A stretch of DNA of 8,259 bases from Hyphomicrobiales bacterium (GCA_017304275.1 JAFKKW010000395.1:1-8259), one strand, 5' to 3'; numbered from the stretch's first letter, positions 1-6,249 are shown. Notes: a model not told the origin generated them from the sequence alone. Numbers and translations: made by a program.

Positions 1-365
1 AGGAGCACGAGCTCGGTTTCGGCATCGACGATCTGGTGCGCGTACGCCATTCGATCTCGGAGGAGACGCGCGGCGAGACGGGCCTGATCTCCACCTCGCG
101 CACCGACAGCCGCAACTTCCTCATCTCGGTCAAAAGCATGCATGAGCGTGCCGTGGCGCTGGTGGTGCTGGACCAGGTTCCGGTCTCTGCCAACCAGGAC
201 ATCAAGGTCGATCTTACGGGTAAGGCGCCGACCAAGCAGAACGTCGACGACAAGCGCGGCGTGGTCGTGTGGGAGGGCAAGCTGGAGCCCGACCAGGAGC
301 AGAGCATCGCGTTCGGGTATCGGGTGTCGTGGCCGTCGGCGAAGTCGGTGATCTATAGGCAGTAG
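1..365 (+). CDS. MuiA/DUF4139-family protein, 3' end only
   Basis: The reading frame is open from base 3 and ends at TAG 363-365, giving about 120 C-terminal residues; the start lies outside the window. The segment has the look of the C-terminal beta-rich DUF4139 domain of 'mucoidy inhibitor MuiA' family proteins: a run like LVVLDQVPVSANQDIKV, then KRGVVVWEGKLEPDQEQSI and the terminal FGYRVSWP. That FGY-x-V-x-WP ending is the most recognisable part. The exact biochemical role of this family is poorly known; the name comes from suppression of mucoidy. Only the tail is visible, so a signal peptide or N-terminal coiled coil cannot be checked. The gene lies upstream of purA on the same strand, but 177 bases and a hairpin separate them, so co-transcription is doubtful. 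The stop codon lies inside a 7-base repeat array. Confidence 0.72.
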   Translation, partial: EHELGFGIDDLVRVRHSISEETRGETGLISTSRTDSRNFLISVKSMHERAVALVVLDQVPVSANQDIKVDLTGKAPTKQNVDDKRGVVVWEGKLEPDQEQSIAFGYRVSWPSAKSVIYRQ

Positions 366-396
366 GCAACGGGCAGCAGGGAACGGGCAGCCGACA
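355..396 (+). repeat. Heptamer array (NNNGGCA)x6 at the MuiA-type gene stop
   Basis: Six consecutive 7-base units can be read without gaps: ATAGGCA, GTAGGCA, ACGGGCA, GCAGGGA, ACGGGCA, GCCGACA. Four of six carry an exact GGCA core, and the other two differ from it at one position. The array covers the TAG stop codon (363-365) and continues about 30 bases into the intergenic region. Similar arrays follow purA and the GNAT gene, each on that gene's own strand. Confidence 0.6.
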
Positions 397-493
397 GCAA
401 GGTTAAGTGGCTGGCGAGGTTGAAAAAGGCTGTTTTGGGCTGAAATCTGCTTCCACTTTCGCTCCGGGCCTTTAAACGTAGGTCGTTGGTTCA

Positions 494-518
494 GGCCCCG
501 GCTCCAGCAGCCGGGGCC
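494..518 (+). terminator. Perfect 10-bp hairpin upstream of purA, terminator-like
   Basis: GGCCCCGGCT (494-503) and AGCCGGGGCC (509-518) are perfect reverse complements around the 5-base loop CCAGC. Only ATTTC follows, a poor T tract, so this is a weak candidate intrinsic terminator for upstream transcription or a structured element in the purA leader. It ends 24 bases before the purA ATG. The rest of the 366-542 spacer holds no gene. A TTGAAA at 420-425 could be a -35 element, but no good -10 lies at the right distance. Confidence 0.5.
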
Positions 519-542
519 ATTTCATGACAGTTGGTGGGAAGA

Positions 543-1835
543 ATGGCGAACGTCGTGGTCGTCGGCGCCCAGTGGGGCGACGAGGGGAAAGGCAAGATTG
601 TCGATTGGCTCTCGGAGCGGGCCGACGTGGTCGTGCGGTTCCAGGGCGGACATAACGCGGGCCATACGCTCGTCATCGGCGACGCGACCTACAAGCTTTC
701 GCTGCTGCCGTCCGGCGTCGTGCGGCAGGGCAAGCTCGGCGTGATCGGCAACGGCGTGGTCGTCGATCCGTGGGCGCTGATCACCGAGATCGAGAAGCTC
801 AAGGGTCAGGGGCTGGAGATCAGCCGCGAGAACCTGCGCATCGCGGAGAACGCGACGCTGATCCTGCCGTTCCACCGCGAGCTCGACGTGATGCGCGAGG
901 AGGCGGCGGGCGACGGCAAGATCGGCACCACCGGGCGCGGCATCGGTCCGGCGTACGAGGACAAGGTCGGGCGGCGCGCGATCCGCGTGCAGGATCTGCG
1001 GAATTTCGAGACGCTCGGGCCGAAAATCGACCGCATGCTGCTGCATCACAACGCGCTCAGGCGGGGGCTAGGCCAGCCCGAGGTGAGCAAGGAGGCGCTG
1101 ATCGCGGAGCTTCGTGACATCGCGCCCAAGGTGCTGCCGTATGTCGACGTGACCTGGGATCTGCTGGATCAGGAGCGCAAGGCGGGAAAGCGCATCCTGT
1201 TCGAAGGCGCGCAGGGCGCGCTGCTCGACGTCGATCACGGCACGTATCCGTTCGTCACGTCGTCGAACACGGTGGCGGCGCAGGCGGCGACGGGTGCGGG
1301 CATCGGGCCGGGCGCGCTCGGGTTCGTGCTCGGCATCGCGAAGGCCTACACGACGCGGGTTGGCGCGGGTCCGTTCCCGACCGAGCTGACGGATGAGGTC
1401 GGCGAGACGATCGGCCAGCGCGGGCACGAGTTCGGCACCGTCACGGGGCGCAAGCGGCGCTGCGGCTGGTTCGATGCGGTCTTGGTGCGGCAGGTGGCGA
1501 AGGTATCGGGTATCAACGGCATCGCGCTCACCAAGCTCGACGTGCTCGACGGGTTCTCCGAGGTGAAGGTCTGCACCGGCTATAAGCTCGATGGGGAGAC
1601 GCTGTCGCGGTTTCCCGCCGGGCAGAACGCGCAGGCGCGCGTGGAGCCGATCTGGGAGACGTTCGAGGGTTGGTCGGAATCGACGCGCGGCGCGCGGCGC
1701 TGGGCGGACCTGCCGGCGCAGGCGGTCAAGTACGTGAAGTTCATCGAGGAGCTGATCGAGTGCCCGGTGACGCTGCTGTCGACGAGCCCGGAGCGCGACG
1801 ACACGATCCTGATGAAGGATCCGTTCGAGGATTAA
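543..1835 (+). CDS. purA: Adenylosuccinate synthetase (PurA)
   Basis: This enzyme joins IMP and aspartate using GTP to give adenylosuccinate, the first committed step from IMP to AMP in cytosolic purine synthesis. The 430-residue product has the normal family length. Visible signatures, in numbering that matches the E. coli enzyme: GDEGKGK at 12-18 with catalytic Asp13; NAGHT at 38-42 with His41; the IMP-loop TTGRGIGP at 129-136; the aspartate-binding TGRKRRCGW at 301-309 with Arg303 and Arg305; the guanine-specificity TKLD at 330-333; and STSPERDD near 413-420. The ATG at 543 is chosen because it gives the canonical MANVVVVGAQWGDEGKG start and has the purine-rich GTGGGAAGA just before it. 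TTG 531 and GTG 534 are in frame but would only add non-conserved residues. It appears to be a single-gene unit, converging with the GNAT gene. No truncation or missing key residue was seen. Confidence 0.98.
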   Translation: MANVVVVGAQWGDEGKGKIVDWLSERADVVVRFQGGHNAGHTLVIGDATYKLSLLPSGVVRQGKLGVIGNGVVVDPWALITEIEKLKGQGLEISRENLRIAENATLILPFHRELDVMREEAAGDGKIGTTGRGIGPAYEDKVGRRAIRVQDLRNFETLGPKIDRMLLHHNALRRGLGQPEVSKEALIAELRDIAPKVLPYVDVTWDLLDQERKAGKRILFEGAQGALLDVDHGTYPFVTSSNTVAAQAATGAGIGPGALGFVLGIAKAYTTRVGAGPFPTELTDEVGETIGQRGHEFGTVTGRKRRCGWFDAVLVRQVAKVSGINGIALTKLDVLDGFSEVKVCTGYKLDGETLSRFPAGQNAQARVEPIWETFEGWSESTRGARRWADLPAQAVKYVKFIEELIECPVTLLSTSPERDDTILMKDPFED

Positions 1836-1844
1836 GGGAAGAAA

Positions 1845-1879
1845 ATCGGCAATCGGCATTAGGCACCCGGCATTCGGGA
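1845..1879 (+). repeat. Heptamer array (NNNGGCA)x5 after purA
   Basis: Five gapless 7-base units: ATCGGCA, ATCGGCA, TTAGGCA, CCCGGCA, TTCGGGA. Four of five have an exact GGCA core. The array starts nine bases after the purA stop (1833-1835) and reads on the purA strand, as the array after the MuiA-type gene does on its own strand. Confidence 0.6.
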
Positions 1880-1903
1880 TATGACTTCCGTGTGCCGATT
1901 GCC
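1848..1903. terminator. 11-bp inverted repeat between convergent purA and GNAT genes
   Basis: GGCAATCGGCA at 1848-1858 is the exact reverse complement of TGCCGATTGCC at 1893-1903, with 34 bases between. It arises because the two heptamer arrays face each other. A transcript from either side could fold it, so it could act as a two-way 3' end structure for the converging genes. There is no T tract, so intrinsic termination is uncertain. Confidence 0.35.
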
Positions 1904-1920
1904 TCGCGCCTCGTGCCGAC
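1886..1920 (-). repeat. Heptamer array (NNNGGCA)x5 after the GNAT gene
   Basis: Read on the minus strand from 1920 down to 1886: GTCGGCA, CGAGGCG, CGAGGCA, ATCGGCA, CACGGAA. Three of five units have the exact GGCA core and the 7-base phase is unbroken. The array begins one base past the GNAT stop codon (TAG, complement of 1922-1924) and lies on that gene's coding strand. Confidence 0.55.
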
Positions 1921-1921
1921 T

Positions 1922-2428
1922 CTAGCGGCCTGAGATGAGGCCGCTGAAGTCGGCGAGGGCGCCGTCCGTCAGCTCGACGGCAAGGATGCGCGCCGGATTG
2001 ACGGGCCCCGGGAAGGTGATCGATCCCGGTTTGACCGGCTTGAATCCGAAGCGGCCATAGTAGGTCTCGTCGCCGACGAGAACCACGATCCGGATACCGG
2101 CCGCGCGCGCGGCATCGAGTGCTTCCTTGATCAGCGCGCGGCCGTAGCCCTGGCCTGCGTGCTCGGGCGCCACGACGATGGGCCCCAAGAGGGCCGCGCC
2201 CGACTTGCCGCCGATCGAGACCTCGGACATGCGGATCGCGGCGACGACGCGGTCGCCGTCGGTCGCCAGGCGGCAGAAATCGGAGATCTCGCGACCCGGC
2301 CCCATCTGCTCGCGCACGCGGTAGGCGGTGCGCGCGAACCGGCCCGGCCCAAAGGCCCGGTCGTGCAGCGTGGAGATCAGGGGAATGTCGTCCGGCGTCG
2401 CGGGCCGGGTCGAGATTTTAGCGAGCAT
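1922..2428 (-). CDS. GNAT-family N-acetyltransferase (YhbS-like)
   Basis: The 168-residue product is a typical single-domain GNAT protein, which transfers an acetyl group from acetyl-CoA to an amine; the substrate cannot be told from sequence. The opening STRPATPDDIPLISTLHD is the usual GNAT first strand and helix. LGPIVVAPEHAGQGYGRAL at 81-99 is motif A, with the Q-x-x-G-x-G/A-like pyrophosphate loop at Gln93-Gly96. YYGRFGFKP at 123-131 is the motif B region and is characteristic of the YhbS/COG3153 subgroup. The ATG at 2428 is preferred, with AGGA (2439-2442) ten bases upstream, a rather long spacing. A TTG at 2479 is in frame, but its extra 17 residues look like translated non-coding DNA. 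The gene converges with purA and is separated by 332 bases from the Nudix gene on the same strand, so it is probably transcribed on its own. Confidence 0.88.
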   Translation of the reverse strand: MLAKISTRPATPDDIPLISTLHDRAFGPGRFARTAYRVREQMGPGREISDFCRLATDGDRVVAAIRMSEVSIGGKSGAALLGPIVVAPEHAGQGYGRALIKEALDAARAAGIRIVVLVGDETYYGRFGFKPVKPGSITFPGPVNPARILAVELTDGALADFSGLISGR

Positions 2429-2611
2429 CGACGGTTTATCCTGGCGTACGTTCAGAGGCGGCGGCGCGTCAGCGCGCAAGGCGCGGCGACAACGCTCGTC
2501 GCGTACAGCTCTCGCTCAGGATCGTGGACCAGGTGCTCATGGCGCGCGGCTTTAGCATGGGCGGCGGGGCCGGTCCAGAGCCCGAACGTCGCCCTCTCGG
2601 CGGCGGATCTG

Positions 2612-2662
2612 TACCCCGGCCATCCCTGCGAAGCGTGGCTTCGCCCGGACGCCGGGATGACG
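2612..2662. repeat. REP-like palindrome with nested stems
   Basis: An inner perfect stem GCGAAGC (2628-2634) / GCTTCGC (2638-2644) with loop GTG is flanked by an outer stem CCCGGC (2615-2620) / GCCGGG (2651-2656). The right end reads GGGATGACG, which on the minus strand is the CGTCATCCC head seen in other copies in this window. This shape is typical of dispersed intergenic palindromes in alphaproteobacteria; exact family assignment needs a genome comparison. Confidence 0.65.
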
Positions 2663-2693
2663 TTGAATTGGGCATGCGATATCCGCAATTCCT

Positions 2694-2725
2694 AACGTCA
2701 CCCCGGCGAAGGTCGGGGTCCAGAC
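2694..2725 (+). repeat. REP-like palindrome, copy A
   Basis: An 8-bp stem ACCCCGGC / GGTCGGGGT-type pairing (2700-2719, one G-T pair) closes a GAAG loop, framed by AACGTC and CCAGAC. It matches 31 of 32 bases of the inverted copy at 6367-6398, which shows it is a true dispersed repeat. It lies between the Nudix stop codon and the GNAT gene and could also serve as a 3' end structure for the Nudix transcript. Confidence 0.8.
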
Positions 2726-2760
2726 ACGCCTCAGTAAGATGATGGCGTTGCCCCGGGGGG

Positions 2761-3222
2761 TTACCAATGCGGTGTGCGGGGCTCGGCGCTCACGATCTCG
2801 CGGATGCGCTGCCGGGTCGGCGGATTAATGGTGTCGGGCAGGGCGTCGCAGGGAAACAGGGCTTGCTCGGCGATCTCGCGATTGGGCGGCGGAACGGCGT
2901 CCTGGCGCCAGGCCCGGACGACGAACAGGGCGATGTGGTCGCCCGGGAAAAAGTGATGGTTGGCGTAGAGGCCGAAAAGCTCCGGCGCTCCGGTCAGCGT
3001 GACGCCCGCTTCCTCCGCGAGTTCGCGGCCGAGCGCGTCCTCGACGGTTTCGCCGCGCTCGACGCCGCCGCCCGGGAAATGCCAGCCGGGACGGTAGGTG
3101 TGGCGGATCAGAAGCACGCGGTTGTCAGCATCGAGAACGGCGCCTTGCGCGCCCAGCGTCAAGCCGCGAGAGTAGCGCCAGTATCGTTGCAGCGCCTTGC
3201 GGATCATTTTCTCGGGCGGCAC
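2761..3222 (-). CDS. Nudix hydrolase
   Basis: The 153-residue protein carries a complete Nudix box, G-x5-E-x7-REUxEExGU, at residues 52-74: Gly52, Glu58, then RELAEEAGV at 66-74 with the metal-binding Glu67, Glu70 and Glu71. It is expected to hydrolyse a nucleoside-diphosphate-linked substrate with Mg2+; the specific substrate cannot be read from the sequence. The N-terminal stretch QRYWRYSRGLTLGAQGAVLD is basic and aromatic, as in a group of Nudix proteins that start with an 'RYWR..RGLT.G' segment. The GTG at 3222 is chosen because GGAG (3230-3233) sits 7 bases upstream. An in-frame ATG at 3207 (MIRKALQ) is the alternative and has a poorer ribosome site. The gene is divergent from the metallophosphoesterase gene, with 41 bases between the starts. 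No key residue is missing. Confidence 0.92.
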   Translation of the reverse strand: MPPEKMIRKALQRYWRYSRGLTLGAQGAVLDADNRVLLIRHTYRPGWHFPGGGVERGETVEDALGRELAEEAGVTLTGAPELFGLYANHHFFPGDHIALFVVRAWRQDAVPPPNREIAEQALFPCDALPDTINPPTRQRIREIVSAEPRTPHW

Positions 3223-3263
3223 GCCGTATCTCCGACACTCAGGGCTTTGCGGCTCGAGGGCAT
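3223..3263. promoter_or_regulatory. 41-base divergent spacer, Nudix / metallophosphoesterase
   Basis: The two start codons (GTG on the minus strand at 3222, ATG on the plus strand at 3264) are only 41 bases apart. The spacer holds both ribosome sites: GGAG for the Nudix gene (complement of 3230-3233) and GAGGG (3256-3260) very close to the plus-strand ATG. It is too short for two full separate promoters, so at least one promoter must extend into the other gene's coding region. No clear -10/-35 pair was seen. Confidence 0.4.
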
Positions 3264-4190
3264 ATGACCGAGACTTTCACGCTTGTCCACATGTCCGATG
3301 TGCATCTCGGGCCGCTCGAGGGCGTCCCGCTCCGGCATCTCAACACGAAACGCGCGCTCGGGTACCTGAACTGGCAACGCGGGCGGCGGTTCGTGCATCT
3401 GCGCAGCGTCGCGGACCGGATCGCGGCGGATGCGCTGGCACAGACTCCGGATCATATTGCGGTGACGGGCGACCTCGCGAACCTGGGCCTGCCGGGGGAA
3501 TATGCGAGCGCGCTCGCCTGGCTCGAAGCGCTGGGCGACCCGGCGCAGGTGTCGGTCGTGCCCGGCAATCACGACATCTACACGGGCCGGCTCGGCGGTG
3601 CGTCGTGCCTCGAGACCTGGGCGCCGTTCATGCGCGGCAACGAGGGACCGGCGCAGGACGGGCCGGTGCGCTTCCCGTACGTTCGCACGCTCGGGCCGGT
3701 GGCGCTGATCGGGCTCAACTCCGCCGTGCCGACGCCGCCGTTCGTTGCCGCCGGGCGGCTCGGCGCGGCGCAGATCGCCGACGTTGCGACCTCGCTCGAT
3801 CGGCTGGGGCGTGCCGGCTATATCCGTGTCGTGCTCATCCATCATCCGCCGCTGCAGGGACAGGCGCCGCCCCGGCGCGCGCTGCAGGATGCGGCCGCGT
3901 TCGCCGATGTGCTCGATCGCCATGGGGCGGAGCTCGTGCTGCACGGGCACAACCACCAGCAGATGCTCGCCTGGCGTCGGCATTCGGAGCGCGGCATTCC
4001 GGTGCTCGGCGCGGCGTCGGCCTCGGCGGGGCAAGCGCACAAGGAGGAGCCGCTCGCGCGCTATCACGTGCTGCGCATCCGGCGCGCAGACGGCGCGGTG
4101 CACATCGATTGCGAGATCCGCGGCTTTGCCGAAGCGAGCGGCGCCGTGGTGCGGTTGGCGCGGCAGGACCTCGTCATGCCCGCGGCGTAA
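3264..4190 (+). CDS. Calcineurin-like metallophosphoesterase (Icc/CpdA-type fold)
   Basis: The 308-residue protein has all five metallophosphoesterase motifs in order: D-x-H at 12-14 (SDVHLG), GD at 69-70 (VTGDL), GNHD at 101-104, HH at 193-194 (IHHPP) and GHNH at 228-231. These ligands build the two-metal centre of phosphodiesterases such as the cAMP phosphodiesterase CpdA/Icc and relatives. The substrate is unknown; the insertion around residues 20-45 and the PPF/GRL segment at 158-167 set it apart from minimal family members. There is no signal peptide, so it is probably cytosolic. The ATG at 3264 is preceded closely by GAGGG. The 3' end overlaps the PP2C gene on the other strand by 17 bases, leaving no room for a terminator between them. 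Confidence 0.93.
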   Translation: MTETFTLVHMSDVHLGPLEGVPLRHLNTKRALGYLNWQRGRRFVHLRSVADRIAADALAQTPDHIAVTGDLANLGLPGEYASALAWLEALGDPAQVSVVPGNHDIYTGRLGGASCLETWAPFMRGNEGPAQDGPVRFPYVRTLGPVALIGLNSAVPTPPFVAAGRLGAAQIADVATSLDRLGRAGYIRVVLIHHPPLQGQAPPRRALQDAAAFADVLDRHGAELVLHGHNHQQMLAWRRHSERGIPVLGAASASAGQAHKEEPLARYHVLRIRRADGAVHIDCEIRGFAEASGAVVRLARQDLVMPAA

Positions 4191-5034
4191 CGCGGAGCAA
4201 CAGGGCGGTGGTATCGTCGGAGGTTTTGGCGCGCGGATAGCGCTTGCAGTCCGCGTCCGCCCTCTCGAGCGCGCGCAACTCGTCGAAGAGCGGAGCGAGG
4301 CCGTTGGTCCAGGCGGCGGTGAAGAGACGCTCGGTGTCGTAGGCGCGGAATATGTCGACGAGCCGCAGGAGGCCGTCGGACGCCAGGAGGATGCGGCTAC
4401 CCGGCGCCACCTCGAGCGTGCCGTGGCGGACCATCGTCGGCGGCGGAGCCGTGATCGAGAACACGCCATAGCCGCCCGGTGTGTTCATGTGCGCTCGTAC
4501 GGCGCGCAGTCGCGGCCAGAGGTCGTCGCGCGAGAGTGGGACTGGTGCGGCAGTGGCGTTTTGCGATCTTCCGGTGAGTGCATCCGCGACCCAGCGATCG
4601 CCTGCGTCCTCCTCGGCGACGCCGATTTTCATCAGGCGCTTGCCGTCGTGGGCGAGCAACGTGCAATCGCCGACGCTGACGAACTCAATATGGCCGTGCT
4701 CGCGTGCGCGGATGATGACAGCGGATGCCGAGGGATGATCCGCGCGTCCCGCAGGCGGTCTGCGGGCAGAGGCTGCGAATTCGGGCGCCAGACGATCGGC
4801 GACGACCGCAGGCAGCTCCGCCAAAGAAGCGTGCGCTTCTGCGTCCAATCCACTCAGCACGGCGTGCATGGCGGCCGCGAACCAGGACGCATCGGAGGCG
4901 GCGTGTGTCAGCGGCTCCGGCACGACATCGGTCGCACCGTCGATCACCCAGGCGAGCGGCGGGGCGACGCCGGCGCGATCCTCGTTCTCGGCGCCGCTGG
5001 CGATGGTTCGAATATCGACGGTTTCAAGGACCAT
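4174..5034 (-). CDS. PP2C-family protein phosphatase
   Basis: The 286-residue protein shows the PP2C (PPM) series of motifs: NEDR at 17-20, IDGATD at 31-36 with metal ligand Asp32, SASAVI at 102-107, VGDCTLL at 121-127, LASDGLL at 217-223 with Asp220, and SDDTTALL at 272-279. PP2C enzymes remove phosphate from Ser/Thr with Mn2+/Mg2+. The usual DGMGG is replaced by DGATD and the usual DNaT by DDTT, so this is a divergent bacterial subgroup, but the metal-binding Asp residues are present. No sensor domain, transmembrane segment or neighbouring Ser/Thr kinase is visible, so its target is unknown. The ATG at 5034 fits the start of the fold. It lacks a clear Shine-Dalgarno (upstream is A-rich GTGAACAAAA), so translation may be weak or leaderless. 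It converges on and overlaps the metallophosphoesterase gene and is divergent from the patatin gene. Confidence 0.85.
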   Translation of the reverse strand: MVLETVDIRTIASGAENEDRAGVAPPLAWVIDGATDVVPEPLTHAASDASWFAAAMHAVLSGLDAEAHASLAELPAVVADRLAPEFAASARRPPAGRADHPSASAVIIRAREHGHIEFVSVGDCTLLAHDGKRLMKIGVAEEDAGDRWVADALTGRSQNATAAPVPLSRDDLWPRLRAVRAHMNTPGGYGVFSITAPPPTMVRHGTLEVAPGSRILLASDGLLRLVDIFRAYDTERLFTAAWTNGLAPLFDELRALERADADCKRYPRAKTSDDTTALLLRVTPRA

Positions 5035-5073
5035 TTTTGTTCACATTTTTTGCATGCATAAGGCGGCTTTTAG
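5035..5073. promoter_or_regulatory. 39-base AT-rich divergent spacer, PP2C / patatin
   Basis: This is the most AT-rich short stretch in the window: two T runs (5035-5039 and 5045-5050), then the perfect 8-base palindrome TGCATGCA (5051-5058). AAGGCGG (5060-5066) with a 7-base spacer to ATG 5074 is the patatin gene's ribosome site. Promoter elements for both divergent genes must lie in or next to these 39 bases. The palindrome could be an operator, but a single 8-mer is weak evidence. Confidence 0.4.
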
Positions 5074-6249
5074 ATGTCATGCGGCCGATTGCCGAGGCAG
5101 ACGAAACGCCATCCCATGCTAGTGTCCGCACCTTCGGAAACGGATGCGGAGCACCCGGGAGTGCCGCGTTTCAGACGCCATCTCAAGATCAATCTCGCCT
5201 TACAGGGCGGCGGCGCGCACGGCGCCTTCACCTGGGGCGTGCTCGACCGGCTGCTCGAGGAGGAGAAGCTCTCCTTCGGGTGGATCTCGGCGACCAGTGC
5301 CGGCGCGGTGAATGCGGTCGCGCTGGCGTCGGGGCTCGCGTCGGGCGGACGCGAGGGCGCGCGGGCCAAGCTGCGCGAGGTATGGGAGGCGGTGCACAAG
5401 GCGGGCGTTCCCGATCTCCTGCGTCTCAATCCGTTTCTCGCCGGCTTGAGCAACTCGAACGCGTTCGCGCATGTGGCGAGCTTCCTGTCACCTTACGACT
5501 TCAATCCGCTCGGCTACGATCCGTTGCGCACGCTGCTGACGGATACCATCGATTTCGACGGCATCCGCAAGCACGCGCCGGTCGAGCTGCTGATCGCGGC
5601 GACGGAGGTCGCGACGGGCCGGCCGCGCCTGTTCCGGCGCGCGGAGATGTCGGTCGAGGCGGTGCTGGCCTCGTCCTGTCTGCCGACGCTGCACCGGACG
5701 GTCGAGATCGACGGCGTCGGATACTGGGACGGCGGCTTCTCGAAGAACCCGGACCTCATCACTCTGGCGATGGAGAGCCCGGTCAGGGATACGCTGCTGG
5801 TCGAGATCAATCCGCTCGAGCGGCGCGAGCTGCCCAAGGGCGCGCGCGAGATCGCCGGCGCGGTGAACCGGCTGACGTTCAACGCGCCGCTGCTGCGGGA
5901 CGTCGAGATGATCCTGGCCGTGCGGGAGACGCTGCGTGGACGCTTCGGCGCGAAGCGCGGGCCGCAGGGGGCGCTTGCCACGCACCGGTTCCATCTGATC
6001 GAGGCGGGGCGTTATACGTCCTCGCTGTCCGACGACAGCAAGCTCAAGCCCGATCTCGGGCTGTTCACGTATTTGCACGCGGCGGGGCGAACGCAGACGA
6101 GCAAGTGGATCGAACGGCACATGAGCGCGATCGGTCGGCGCGAGACGGTCGACCTTGTGCAACGCTTCCAGGCGAGGGGGGCTACGCCATCGTCGGACGA
6201 CGAACGCGACGACGGAACCGCCCCCAACGTCGCGGCGTCGCGGGTTTGA
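5074..6249 (+). CDS. Patatin-like phospholipase family protein
   Basis: The 391-residue protein belongs to the patatin family of Ser-Asp dyad acyl hydrolases. The oxyanion-hole glycine loop is QGGGAHG (44-50), the nucleophile is Ser75 in ISATSAGAVNA (71-81), and the catalytic Asp219 sits in YWDGGFSKNP (217-226). The nucleophile elbow reads A-T-S-A-G, so the first Gly of G-x-S-x-G is Ala. The fold between Ser75 and Asp219 is intact, with LAATEVATGRP-like and SSCLPTLH segments typical of the family. It probably hydrolyses membrane lipid acyl esters; the substrate is unknown. No signal peptide or membrane segment is seen. ATG 5074 is chosen because AAGGCGG lies 7 bases upstream; ATG 5116 (MLVSAPSETD) would remove a non-conserved 14-residue leader and lacks such a site. 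The last 25 residues are low-complexity and may be extra tail. Confidence 0.92.
   Translation: MSCGRLPRQTKRHPMLVSAPSETDAEHPGVPRFRRHLKINLALQGGGAHGAFTWGVLDRLLEEEKLSFGWISATSAGAVNAVALASGLASGGREGARAKLREVWEAVHKAGVPDLLRLNPFLAGLSNSNAFAHVASFLSPYDFNPLGYDPLRTLLTDTIDFDGIRKHAPVELLIAATEVATGRPRLFRRAEMSVEAVLASSCLPTLHRTVEIDGVGYWDGGFSKNPDLITLAMESPVRDTLLVEINPLERRELPKGAREIAGAVNRLTFNAPLLRDVEMILAVRETLRGRFGAKRGPQGALATHRFHLIEAGRYTSSLSDDSKLKPDLGLFTYLHAAGRTQTSKWIERHMSAIGRRETVDLVQRFQARGATPSSDDERDDGTAPNVAASRV

Larger units (their letters stand above)
2429..2760. other. Gene-free region between GNAT and Nudix genes
   Basis: About 330 bases hold no convincing gene. Short open frames on both strands run through palindromic repeats and lack good start sites. 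The left part (2429-2610) is GC-rich with no clear repeat inside the window and must contain the GNAT promoter and leader. The right part (2611-2730) holds two REP-like palindromes, listed separately. The last 30 bases before the Nudix stop include a run of G (2752-2760) with no visible structure. Confidence 0.6.

Noticed and set aside
1068..1859. Minus-strand open frame of 263 codons opposite purA
   Set aside because: purA is unambiguous over this whole stretch; the antisense product is Arg-rich and featureless.
2452..2688. 78-codon minus-strand frame between the Nudix and GNAT genes
   Set aside because: It runs through a REP-like palindrome, has no convincing ribosome site and shows no domain; treated as non-coding.
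3204..4469. Long minus-strand open frame (421 codons) opposite the metallophosphoesterase gene
   Set aside because: Its product is Arg-rich with no recognisable domain and covers two genes with complete catalytic motifs. Long antisense frames are expected at this GC content.
3745..5061. Plus-strand open frame of 438 codons across the phosphoesterase/PP2C overlap
   Set aside because: It is a frame-shifted and antisense shadow of two well-supported genes, with no start signal or domain.
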